Shown here: positions 36,982-49,100 of the stretch, one piece after another
Numbering within the stretch: position 1 is the first letter of the stretch
How the letters are laid out: the number at the start of each line of letters is the position of its first letter
Origin: Anarhynchus alexandrinus
Lineage: Eukaryota > Chordata > Aves > Charadriiformes > Charadriidae
Assembly (NCBI GenBank): GCA_008711295.1
Contig: VUYV01000090.1
Coordinates: 1,929,124 to 1,993,123 of the forward strand
Length of the DNA: 64,000 nt
Reading direction: 5' to 3'
Translations under genes and position numbers: made by a program
The notes under the pieces: model-generated
What the model saw: only the letters and a program-made list of their open reading frames with translations
What the model was told of the DNA's origin: nothing
The model's database searches: none

Positions 36982-39900
36982 GAGGTTTAGAACCGTAGTT
37001 GAATGCTGACTCTTGTCTTTGCAGAATTATCAACACAAGCTTTAATTACATGACCACCTGACCTTCTTTTTGTAATAAAGTGCTATTTGGTATCTTTTTC
37101 CTGCGTGTCAGTCCAAATGGATGAATTTGTTTAGCTTTGCTGGTAGTCATGAAGGTTCGTTCTAGAGTACCTACAGCGTGAGCACACGCTGAGTGGGTAT
37201 AAATACGGTACAGCTAGGGGATGGCAGCTGTATTTCAGTCCAGATAAAATTTCAGAAGTCGCCATCAGCAACCCGTGTGGTGATCCTGGCTATTACACCT
37301 TCTGACCTGAGGCCTTTTATCTCAGTATTTCTTGCCTGCTTGAGGAAATGCCCCATGTTGTTTAGCGTAGCTCTTAACTGAGCCAGAGAAGCACAGGAGA
37401 AAAAGTTAACTTTGCATACACTAAGACCATGCAGCATCCAGCAATTTTGAAATTTGGTGTTTCAAAGTTATTAATTAAGCGCTATGATGATTAAAAATCA
37501 CTTTTTGATTCTGCTAAATTAGATGAATAGTCAATCTCAAAATAAGTATATTCAAAAATCAATCGAAAGGAAAGACTTACGGTAGACAGCTATTGTCAGA
37601 TTTTTCTCCTAAATGGGTATGATTAGCAGTTTCATAGTACTGCAGGTGGCTACTTAATCATTTATAACCCAGGTAACTTCAAATGTTCTTGGATCAAAAT
37701 TATCTGAGTAATGTCTGGCCACAGTGGAGTTCAGTATGCGCGTACAAAGCTAGCTCTCTTTTTTAAGCTGTGAAAGTATTTCCTCTCTCTTGCATCCCTC
37801 AAAAGCAACAGAACAGATTTTCCCAAAACTTTCAGAGCATTTCACTGTGGCTTGAACCCAACTGTGCCTAGGTATGCCCCAGGGGAGATTTTGGGGAGGA
37901 AAGTTACGAGCGAGGCACTGGAGAAGGGAAGCTTTAGACTCCAGCTGTGGCTCCACAGAAGTCCATCCAGTTGAAAGGGAATTGTCGTAACCTCCAGACA
38001 CCCGCCTCTGCCTCACCACTTGCCCATGCTTTGTACTTCAAAGCCGTGCTACCTGGCTCCAGGCTCTCCGTGGTAGCTGGCATTCTGCGGGGCTCGTGTT
38101 GCTGTTGTCATTTGGCAGCGTGGGTTTCTGCTGACACCGGCAAGCAGAAGCTGGGACTAGAACAGCCTATTGTGTGGCAGAGAGAGAAGTTAGGAGGAGA
38201 AGGAGGGGGAAGAAACACTTACTAGAAGTAGGGAATTGGAAAAAGGAGGTGGTGCAGATGAGAAGCTTTGTTTTCAGTTTGTTTTAGGAATGCATGTCGA
38301 AAGAGGGAATGATGCAGTGTTGCCCTCACATAGGATTGCATCACAAGACTTAAAATTGTAGGCGTTTCTCTTAAATCCCTCTTGCTGGGAGTGATCTAAT
38401 GACTTCAGCATCTGATCTTTTATTTAGAAAGTGTAAGTGGATTCCTCAGAGCTTAGAACAAAAGCATAATGCTTCATCCTCAAAAAAGAAAAAAAAAGCA
38501 AAGGAAGAAAAGCCACAGAAACTGGATTTGAAGACTTTTTTCAAAATATAATTTTAGAGCTGATCTTTTATGATTTGAGTTTTGCAAACAGGACATTAGC
38601 AATGTTGGTGGTGGTGTGAATAAAAAGCAGATCAGAGGTAGTGGGTAAGTGAGAAGTTCTTTGAGGGAGGCTGGAATTACTGGATAGGAGAAGGTACTGA
38701 GAGCATGGAGGGAAATATTTAGCTTCATCCTGAAGATGCATTTGTTGTCACTTATAAAGAGGTAACTGTATGTGCTGGAAGACCTGGCTTTTCACAGGCC
38801 CATAAAGGGTGAGTTCCAGATGTTAAGGTGGGAGAAGATAAAGTAGTAACACAATCAAAGTGAAACCAAAGCAGCAGTGCTGTTTTGCTAAATGAAAGGG
38901 GGAATATTTAGAGGGAGATTTCTGAGGATCAGTCACGATGCTACTTTGGAGGCAGAGAAGTGTCAGCAGCACCAGGGAATAGAGAACATCCAGGCAGTTT
39001 AAGGATGCCTTTGTGAAGAGGGAAAATGCTTTGTTCTTCCCTGTTCAAGGGTTTAATTGAAGGCAGTTGTAAAGGTGCTATAAATTTAGCTTAAACAAAT
39101 CCATCATCTGGGACGGTAGCGCAGGCTTAGATATTAAGAGGATCATTCCTACTTTCAATTGAAAAAATGATCTGTCACATCCTACATCTTACACAGGAAA
39201 TCGCTTTCGAATTGGATATCTCAGATGAAACTGGAAATCCCAAACATGCCCCGAAGACTTTGTGTGATATCTGTAAAATATTCCAATGCCTGTTGTGATA
39301 AATTTCCATTAAAAGGCCTCCCTGGAAGGGGCTCACAGCATCACTGCGGGGTGCTGGGGAGGTCTGTGGGAGAACGTATCTCCAAGACCCTCACATTTCC
39401 ATCTGGCGTTGCAACCTGGGCCAAATTTTGGTAGACTCAGTACATCTCTAAGGAAATTGCCAGGCATAGAGCTGCACTTTCAGCAAGAAGCAAACTCAAT
39501 AGAGGGACAGGTGGGGCAGGATCCTGGGTCAAATATCAGTGGAACTCCATGAAAATGGATATGAAGCCCTTAAAGGTGAAGAAGGAGGAACAAGGAAAGT
39601 TAGGAGCCATCAGATAATTTAGCTGAGCAATTTTGATAATCCAAGCCTGAGGTACTGTGAGTTTAATGGAAGAACTCCTTGGGACATGGAAAAAAGGGGA
39701 AGGAGGCATTGGGATATACCTTGGGGAGGGACTTACTGATACCACTGAATCTATGAAATAAAAATTGCATTTTATAACCCCACAGTAAAATACCATTCAA
39801 GTATTATTTAGGTATTCTCTCTATAGAGATGGTAACATTAATAATACCATACATATGTGTACTACACTCAGCTAAACAGCAGAGTTAGCGTTTTATAGGC

Positions 39901-42900
39901 CCTTTTAAATGATAAAGTGCAAAGAAAGAGTTAGAAACCACTAACTTTTTTATTTTGTTTGTTGTCTTGTAACTTAAAACGACCTTGCAAGATTCACCCC
40001 CCGAGCGACATTTTACAACGAAGTCATAAGCCTCTGAAAACAGAAATTTATGATGGAAATGCTGACAGTCAGACAGTCAAGTATTGCACTGCTGGCGGGC
40101 ACCAGTATAATACTTAACCTGAGACTGTGAAGACAGCAGCATAAATCAGCCTGGGTCTAGGTGGAAATGACTGTGTTCATACTATTCTTTTCCAGTAACA
40201 TGAGAAAATTTGTCCAACGCAAACTGTCATGAAAGAATGTTATGATGCTGTTCCCAGCAAATGACCAAAGTCAAAAGATTCTCAATTAACTGTCTCTGTC
40301 ATCTCAGAGCAAAAGGGTATAGCGAGGAGATACTTCCAGCCCTTTGTGACAGAACTGGGGGGTCTGTAGTGGAGCATTTACCCATTTTGTTGTTGGGACT
40401 TTGGGCCTCATTCTTGTCTTTTCCCTACTTTGTTCTTCTGGAAGAGCTTTCAGTGGGATGCTTTTCTCTGCCTGCATATGTTTTCTATTAAACTTATCTC
40501 CTGCTTGTCTGTGTTTTATATGTCTTAAATTTAATCTTTGGAATAGTATTCGACTCAGCAACTGTAAGGGAGCAACAGAAAATGGGAAACAAGATTTTGA
40601 GCCCCCACAGGATCATTATTCTATTTATAGAAGTTTTGCATGGATTTCAGTATACATGGATGTGCTCCATTTTCCACTGAAGCAAAACAAGAGCGCCAAG
40701 CCTTTAATTTGTGTGTTCTTTTCCTCAAAGGAAGCTGTGCATCTTTTAGGGTTTTTCAGGATGACGTAGGTGTCATTTAGTTATATTGGATTTCTTCTGA
40801 AACAAAGAGGTTTCTCTATGGAGAGCACTGTAGCTCTGTGCAGACATACTCACTCAGGCAGCTCGAAAGGGGCACCTTGGCATAATGGGTCATGCTGGAA
40901 GGTATAGTATGGACCATATCCCCAGAGAAGTGGACCCTATCCTGTCCTCACCGGAGTGGTTTCTGGAGATTTTGTATATTCATCTGAGATAGTAAACAAC
41001 CTCCTGTTGTTCATGCAAACAAGACTGAACATGGAGAATATACAGGCGAGACGTGTTGGGAAAAGATGTATTTTATAAGCGATGAGGAGAACTTGTCAAA
41101 ATTAATCTCTCTTCCTAGGCTGTAAATGACAAAGGGAACAGTTTTTCCAGCATAAAATGGATTCAAACCAAAAAGCACAAACATCTCGAAGCAATCTTTT
41201 ACCAGCTGAAAAGTTGGGGACATAAGATACCTAAGTCAGTTACAGCAGAGAAGAAAACCACAGGTTGCAGCCATATCTGGGTCTTAGAATCCCTGGAATT
41301 AAATTAGCAAAATAAATTAAAGAAACTAATGGATATGTTGCCGTAGAAGGATGAAGGGTAGAACATAAGGAGGTGCTGAGAAACCTCATAGTAATCAAAC
41401 CTATCTTGTAGCTTTAGATTATTTAAGACTTGAAGATCATTTTCCCTGACCTCTTTTATATCACAGACGGTTGAAGTACTCCCAGTTACCTAATATTGAG
41501 ATAATACTTGTCTTTTACTAAAATACAACTTTCAGAAGTGATCAACCAGAAAAAAGAAAGCCACTTCTTTTCTATCTAATGTGTGCCAGCAAATCATCTT
41601 CCTTGCAGTTAAATGTTTCTGCCTAATTTCTCTTTCAAATTTATCTGGTTCTTGTCACTACTCCAGTGTATATTCTACCTATGGCCTCCGTTCTTTGAAC
41701 TCCTCTGCTGTATTATATTGCTACTACCTACCTACTTCCATCTTTGCAAAATGCCTTAAAATAGTAAAGAAATGTTGCCCCCAAGATTTATTATTCCTGC
41801 TCTCATAAATATAAGAAAACAACAAAATCCATATGCTGATCATAACATAAATGTGGTAGTAACAATTTAATCTTTAAATATTTACTCTGGATATAAAAAA
41901 ATATAGTCCTGATTCTCATTTACGTTATTAAGCAAAGTGACTATAGGGTATATGTAAACCAAACCCACATTTTACCACTAACTGGTAATTACATGGTACT
42001 GAATATTTCTCATGTACTAATTATGTAATCATCATGTTATTCCTTGTATATGAATTTTATTAAGTTGTTTCTTGACACTACATCAATCTTTATAATAAGC
42101 ATGTGTAAAAGCTTTAGGTTGGTTTTTTTTTTAAATCCTTTTCCTTTTTTTTTTTCTTGGTAAACATTCCCTATTACTTATAACAACATATAATGACTAC
42201 TTTGGAGCCACTATGGTCTGTAGAGAGAGTAATCTACGTTTTTTAAATGATCTAAAATAAATATTTTATAGCAAGACTTGAAAGTCAAATTATTTGGTTG
42301 TGATACTTGCTTAAGCACCCCCAAGTTTTTTGTTCTTTTACTAACCAGATTGAAATATCTTATATTTGCAAACTATGGCCAGAAAAAAATAATAAAAACA
42401 GTCTTCCTTTTCTGATTTTCTTAATTCACTTCCTTTCCAATTGGACAGAATATAGACAGTCTAGTTTCTCACATTGTATTTGGGAACTTTACAACTAGTT
42501 TCCAGAACCTGGAGATATATAGACACAGGTGAAAATAAATTCTCGTAGTTTTGTTAGTTTCTTTGTTTTAGATCATTACCTTTAAAAATATCATAATAAT
42601 CTGGCCTATGCCTTTTTTTTTCTGCAGTGCATTTCCTGATTTAAAATAATACTCAGATGCATTATAGTTATCTCCAAATTGCATTTAAACATGAATTATT
42701 ATCTAAATCCTTTTAGGATCACTACCAAAAAGATGCTGTTGAAGGGAATTTGAAAATGCTAGTTTGTGAATGATCTGATCAGAACCAAATTCTCATTACC
42801 ATGTGAAGCTGATGTTCTCCCCTTTCCAGCAGGAGAGTTGAATATCTGTGTCTTTCAGTAGAAGGTTTTGAAGCATCTAAGATCTTTATCTTTTCTCCAG

Positions 42901-43629
42901 CATATTATCATTTGCCACTTTTTTGTTCTATCAGTTATGAAAAAAAACCCCAACACTAAAAAAAAATGGATTTAAAAGTACTCTTTGACCAAGTTTACCT
43001 GTGGTCCAATTACATTCTTTTGTGGAAAACCTGTCCCTTGCAGGCTAATTTTTAACACGAAATGTTCCTGTTAATGATATTTATATTAAATACCGGTCTC
43101 GACCAACATTTTGAAACATTTCTATCTCAGATGAGAGTAAATTCATGACAAAAAAAAAACCAAAAACATTCTTTGTCTATCTTGCCGAGTTTCCAAACAC
43201 ATTCCATAATAGAGGTGTGCCACAGATTTTTAAGGAAATATAGTTAGAATTTATTAGTGTGGATCTAAGAAAAGGATAGCCTCTTCCATGGTATGGCTAG
43301 TCTTTATGGCTGAAACAAGTAAGAAGAGAAAGAAGGGTGTCTGAATTGAAGTGTGCAGATAGGTTCAGCTTCTGGATAGGCGCCTGCCATAGACTTTGCC
43401 ACCTAAGTGGCTGATGTTCGTCAGAGTTTTAACCAAACTAAAACTGGGGTCTTGTGATTGCAAGTATCAGATGATTTTAGTAATATGTTTGGTTGCTCAA
43501 TACCCCTCATTCTTCCCAGTCAACCAGTGAGCTAATCATCCTGAAGAACACAGTTTGAAAGGGTTGTTTCTAAAAAAAAACAGGTATTGTGGACAAGTGG
43601 AAATTATAATTCATACTTAAGGATAGAGG

Positions 43630-44240
43630 CAAGCCTGATTAGTGAGCGACTGCCGGGGAGGGCGCAGCCGGGAGGAAGGTCTGCCCCACAGGCACACGGT
43701 GCAGAAAGGACGCGAGGACTCAGGTAGGGGAGACGAGGGATGGATGCAGTTGTTACTCAGCAACGCATCTGAAGGGAACGTGCATAGACGGCTTTGTCTG
43801 TTGCGCTGCCTTTTCAAACCGAGTCGATAATGCCAGTGTCGGTTTCAAGCGAAGCGTGTGCCAGATTACAGATAGCTAGCAATGGCATTTGAGAGCCGTT
43901 AATTGTGAAACTTGAGAAGAAAATGTGCACATTCTTTTTCAGAGCGCTATTCGAATGATGGCCTTTTTATCCCAGAACACTGTGGGTTTCACTTTTATTC
44001 TCTTCCCACATAAAATGCATGAAGTGCACTGAGTCTCTTTCACTTGGCAGCTTATATATTGCATTCTTTGCAGGGACTGCTTTGGCTTGTTAAAATGTGC
44101 CCCATGTATTAAAATGAAATTGTCACTGCTGTGTGGTGCAACATAACATGGTTTGACACTAAGCGCCTGCAGCTACAGAAAACAGACTCTTATTGCATTT
44201 ATTCTTTCAGAGACAAGAGTCTCTAAAGGCTCAGCACAGA
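43630..44240. promoter_or_regulatory. CpG cluster followed by candidate conserved intronic element
   Basis: 43630-43860 is CpG-enriched (for example GCCGGGGAGGGCGCAGCCGG and TTTCAAGCGAAGCGTG), with roughly 18 CpGs by eye. It passes into repeat-free A/T-rich DNA with AGCCGTTAATTGTG, CCTTTTTATCCC and CTTATTGCATTTATTC. The block sits about 1.5 kb upstream of the second exon. An enhancer or minor promoter is possible. Short open frames here have no domain. Confidence 0.35.
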
Positions 44241-45634
44241 CATTCGCTTAGTTAAATCTGAATGAAGCCAAAGTGAACAATCTAAGTTGCTGTCTTTGTG
44301 CTTGTAGAAGTGGCCCAGCCCACATGATATGCATTGATACAACCTGGAAGGAACAATTTTTAATGATTCCACCTGAAACAAACTGACAACAGACTTTGAC
44401 TTGTTAGGAGAATTAATCAGACAATCAGGATTATTTATTTTTTTTTGGTGATGGTGGGGTGGCCCTTTGAGCCCTGGCAAACTTGGGGTCCTTTGAGCCC
44501 TGGGAGACAAACTGCTGCCCTAGACTCTATGTGAGCCACACAGAATGCGTGTTACTCTTCCCCAAAACCATGTGACAGGGAAGGGTGGTGGTTAAATTAA
44601 TTTTAAAAAGATCTAGCCTGGTGAGAATTAAGCAATATTTATGTCAGTGGAGTTATTTTACAGAGAGTACCTGGAGGTAAGCACTAGTTTATTGAAGGAG
44701 CATTGAATTTGGTTTTTAAACACAATTTTTCTAAGAAAAACAAAAGCAATATGATTTTTTTTTTCTTGGTTATTAGCTTTCCATTTTTCTCTTTCCTCTT
44801 TTCACATGTTGCTATACCCACTCTGTAGCAAAGTCAACTGTTCTCTGTGGTTTACAAGACCTGAAAGAATGGTGTGGTATACCCTGATGTGGTATAACCA
44901 TGGGTTTGGATTTGACTAGTAGCGTTGTATTCTTTACATTTTCTTCAATAATATATGTACTAGTTCACTGCTAATGCTTTAACGTCTCAATTCTGAAAGT
45001 TATCTTGAGGTCATATGAGATGAACAGTAAGGCATTTCACCTACCAGTATTACATGTAAATTACTGTCTTTACTCAAAATTTGGCTTTATGTTGTAATAG
45101 GCATATATGCATTGTCTTTGGTTTTGCTATACAGTCTGTCTTTGCAGGTTATTTTTTTAATGTTCTAATCCTTAATAATTATTACTTAATCCTCTGGGTT
45201 TTTCTCTAAATCCAGTCTCTTTTTTTTTTTTTTATACCATTTGAAGTTATTTTTGGTGCACAAGGAATCTGGAAACACTTTCTTTGCCTTTCCAAGCAGC
45301 ACGTGAGAGCATAAAGAATGTCCTTGTTCAGGGTGATCCCCCGGAGCCAAAAGGGGACTGTTCATTGACACTGCTGCGGCTCACACACAGCCGGGAGCGC
45401 AGCTGCAGGCTTTGAGGGTGGCAGGTCCTCCTCGCAAGCCACACCGTACCGTAATGAGCTCAACCAGTTTCTCTGCAGAAATCAGCAAGAACAGCTTTGA
45501 AGATTTCTCTCAGCATCTGTGCTTGTCCTTTTTTTTTTTTTTCTCCTTTTGCTTTTTGTTTCTGCTGACTGGGCACTTTCATAACAGTCTAGTAACACGT
45601 ATTGCCTCTACCCTTGTCCCACTCTCTTTTCCAG

Positions 45635-45714
45635 AATGGAGTCTACAGAAAAATGTGAAGTAGTAATTCAGCATTTTAATGGCAAATATCTGAAAACCCC
45701 ACCCGGTCTACCAG
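45635..45714 (+). CDS. RBMS3: RBMS3 internal exon, end of RRM2 (partial gene)
   Basis: The exon completes the Arg codon split after GVGFA and continues [26 protein letters not shown], the C-terminal helix and last strand of RRM2. It is 80 bp long, enters in phase 2 and leaves in phase 1. The acceptor has a long pyrimidine tract (ACTCTCTTTTCCAG), and a branch-like AGTAAC lies about 40 nt upstream. The donor CCAG|GTAAGT matches the consensus exactly. [18 protein letters not shown] fits RBMS3; from memory, RBMS1 has CEAVIGHFNGKFIKTPPG. The following residues (about APSEPLLCKFADGG in the family) would be encoded by the next exon, which I could not find before the end of the window. No frameshift or premature stop interrupts the joined reading frame. 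Confidence 0.94.
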
Positions 45715-46121
45715 GTAAGTCTAGCCATCGTTATGAAAGTTAAAATTCACTGAGGAGTTTAGAATACAGAAATGCTGGAATTTATATATTACTGGCCCTG
45801 TTTAGAGGGCATACGACTACCCCGGTTGAAACCTATCCTTTATGACCCATAGCAACTTCTTCCTTGCCCAAGTTTGTGTTAATCAAGCATTTATGCCTGA
45901 CAGCATTAAATTTAAGTACATATAAAAATCATGTTGTATTACTGCTTTTTTTCCTTTTAAATGCATATATTGTGTGTGATTTTTTTCCAATTAGAGCAAA
46001 GGCCACATAACTAAGCGCCGGTTCTTTTCTAACAAACTAGCAATATAAGTAGATCAGGAACTGCACTGTAGGTTATAAAATAGCCAGGATTTCAGGTTTT
46101 AGTAAATTTGTATTTTTCACA

Positions 46122-46159
46122 GTTACTAGTTAGTGTTACTAGTGTTAGTGTTACTAATA
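46122..46159. repeat. Short tandem repeat built on TAGTGTTACT
   Basis: About three imperfect copies of a GTTACTAGT/AGTGTTACT word lie in tandem about 400 bp downstream of the second exon. Confidence 0.7.
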
Positions 46160-49100
46160 TTAAAAGCAACCAGTGTTAATACTAATTGAGGATATTTCAA
46201 ATATGAAGTGATTTTATACCATTTGTACTTGCCATAACTTAATGAAATCCTGCCATTTTCTGACAATACCCGTAGAAATACATCAATTGGTATTTTTGTA
46301 ACACATTGAAAGCTGAGTTCGAGCCCGTATCTTACTTTTGAAATCTTCATCTGTCATCTATGTGGCCATCAGCTGTGCAAAATCTAGTGATCAGTTGCCT
46401 GATTCTTAGTGCTTGACAAGACCTCCCTAAGGCCACAAATCTGCAAAGATTTCTCCCTTACGTTGTCTGAAGAACTACGTTCAATGAGCAGGAAATCCTT
46501 GCAAGAATTGCGTCCTAAGTTACTCCTTTTTTTTTTTTTTTTCTTTTTAACTTCCATTGAACTATTTCCTTTCTTGGTTACTTTCATTGAATTCTCCTTA
46601 TTTGTTGCCTGGTTCTTTATGCAGAAGATGCACTAAATACTCTAATTAAAAGAGAGCCATCTGCACAGCTACAGCTTACAGTAATTGAATGCTGCTACGT
46701 ACATATAAATTTTAGTCAGATCACCTTCATGAAAGAGTATAAAACTTTCAGTACAAGCTGCAAGACTCCATCTTATGGATTTCTTTTTCAAAAGTAGTCA
46801 CTGACAATTTTTCTCAGCACCAACTAATGAAGTACACCACCAACTTTGTGAGGTACAACAGACTTGGGCTGTGTAGAACAATGAGCAAAGCAACATAGGC
46901 AGAGACCTTAAACCTTTGTCATGCCTTTCTGTATGCATACCTTGAGTCCCAGTAGTAATCTGTTTAATATCATAGCAACACCCAATGGAAAGAGTGTGAA
47001 TAGCAAGGAGTCAGTAAGTGCAGCTTCATCGTTATAACCCTGCATGGTCCATGATCATGTTCGCGGTTGTCTCAGGGAAGACACATTATTTGAGCCAGAA
47101 ATAAAGCAGAATATTCTTGCCATGCCTGCTTCAGACAAAAACTCTACATGGTAAAGAATGAAAGCTAGCAGTTTAAAATTATTTTCTTTAAAAAAAAAAA
47201 AATCAGGAATATGCTGGGTATTCAACATGAACAATGTGGGACATCAAAATAGGAGTCTTGATCAGATAGCATGATTACTTATTTTTGCTCCAAGAGATAC
47301 ACTGAAATTGGATTTTGGTGGTTATAACCTTTGCTGCTTTCGCAATTAAAGCACATGAATCATCTCTTAGTTTCCTGAAGAAGGAGTCCACGTGGGAAAA
47401 TTGTCTGCTATGTTTATCTAATGACTGTTGTGATCAGGTGGCATTTAGTTGCAAGGATGAGCTGGGAAGTGACTATTTTAAGAGTTTTCATTTACCTGAG
47501 TACCATTCAGATGCAGATAAAGCATAATGCAACTTGGGGCAAAGCCACTGAACCGGTAACTGAACTCATTCAACTATGCACTAGAATGTAAGATCCCATT
47601 TTGTCCTCCATTTTTGGAGGACAGATTTTGTAGCTCCAAACACAGATAATTAGACATTATCGTATTGTATTTGATCCAAATAAAAGATAATGTTTGTGCC
47701 TCGTTATTAGAGTAGGGCACTCTTCAAATCCATATTTTAAAGTTTTTTCGTATTCATTCCTCCTCTTCTGCAGAAGCCAGAGGATGAACATGATAACATG
47801 ATCACTGGAGCAGTCAGGTCAATTCAAGTGATACTGGCCACTCATAATTATTTACCTTTGATCCAGTGCAAAAACCTCTCAGTTCTAGTGTCTTCTTCTT
47901 GACGTAGTATCCTGTTAGAACTTCTACTCAGTTGATACATCTGTGCTGTGAACCTGTATTTAAGCCTATCGGCAAAGATAGAAGTGTCTTGCTTTATCCC
48001 CCTCCTGGCAGTTGCTTATCTTCCTGCATGGAGAAGAAAGGAAAATCAAGTCTCCCAGTGTACTTGGAAAATCACAGAGTCTGAAAATTATCCTCCCAGC
48101 ATCTCAGTAATTGGCATAGAAAGAAAATAATCTCTAGTTATTGCTGTGACCTCTTTATGGATTTCAGTTTAAAAATGAGGAACCGGAGAACATTAGCGGA
48201 AGTACACAACACTATCCGTTATTAACCTCTACTGCTCAAGACATGATCTTACTGCGAGAGAGAATTAATCAATCCTTTTAGGGTTAAATTAAATTGATTT
48301 AGGATTTCCAGCTGGATTTCTTTCAGGCGTAGCAGTGAACTGGGAGGGTTTTAAATTTTTGTCCACATCTCCTCTCACCCAAGCTTGTTTTGGCAGGTAG
48401 CTTCCATCCATGCTGTTTTCCCCAGATGTGTTCTCTGAGATGTGATCCTGGTGACGCAGTAGGTTATACGTGTGTGGGAATACCATGTCTGTAGGCTAAA
48501 AAGTTCACGTGTTGTAGGGGCAGTTGTGCTTGGTTACCAAGTCACGACGAAAGGAGGACTGGAGTAGGCAGCTTTCGCATGATGCTGAACAGCCCATCAG
48601 AAAAACTGGGCTCCATTGCTCTGGCTTTCACAATGAATAAACCATGGACCATGACTTAGTTATATCCTCCCAAAGAGTTAAACATTCATTTTGAATACAG
48701 AGCTCTTTCCCAACTAGTGTTTCCTTGGTAAATGAGATTTAAATTTAATTGGATGTGTCATTTTTTTGGTTGGAAATAAGATAGAAATTACAGGAGAGTC
48801 ACTGTCGTGTACCTGAACATTTGAGTGCAGCCAAGAATCTCACATCTAAGCTGGATCAGGCTGACAATACGGTAGGGAAAGGTAAAGCAGTGCTGTGTCT
48901 GCAAGGAAAGGAGGGCACACAGGGCACTCTGGAGGCTCTGCATTCTGTACCTTCCCAAGGGAAAAATATATCATTCCTTGTTTGACTTTCTAACTTCAAC
49001 TACTGTCTGTTGTCTCTTAAAAACTGAAGAACTGTGCAGTTGCCGCTCCAGACCACTCTGCTTCAACTCACTGACAATGTAGAGCGTATTTTCTAGCATG

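Larger units (their letters stand above)
35640..45634 (+). other. RBMS3: Complete RBMS3 intron between the two RRM2 exons (9,995 bp)
   Basis: The intron is bounded by GTGAAA at its donor and TTTTCCAG at its acceptor. Joining the flanking exons restores an uninterrupted RRM2. Most of it is A/T-rich with no recognisable gene. 38.2-39.1 kb is rather purine-rich, and 41.8-43.3 kb is especially A/T-rich. A CpG-rich cluster followed by a candidate regulatory segment lies at 43.63-44.24 kb. A smaller GC-rich patch sits at about 45.38-45.46 kb, shortly upstream of the second exon. Open frames here are short and look accidental. Confidence 0.9.

Noticed and set aside
45412..45663. Plus-strand frame overlapping the second exon
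   Set aside because: It reads a different frame from the RBMS3 exon and stops inside it; the splice-supported frame is the RRM2 one.
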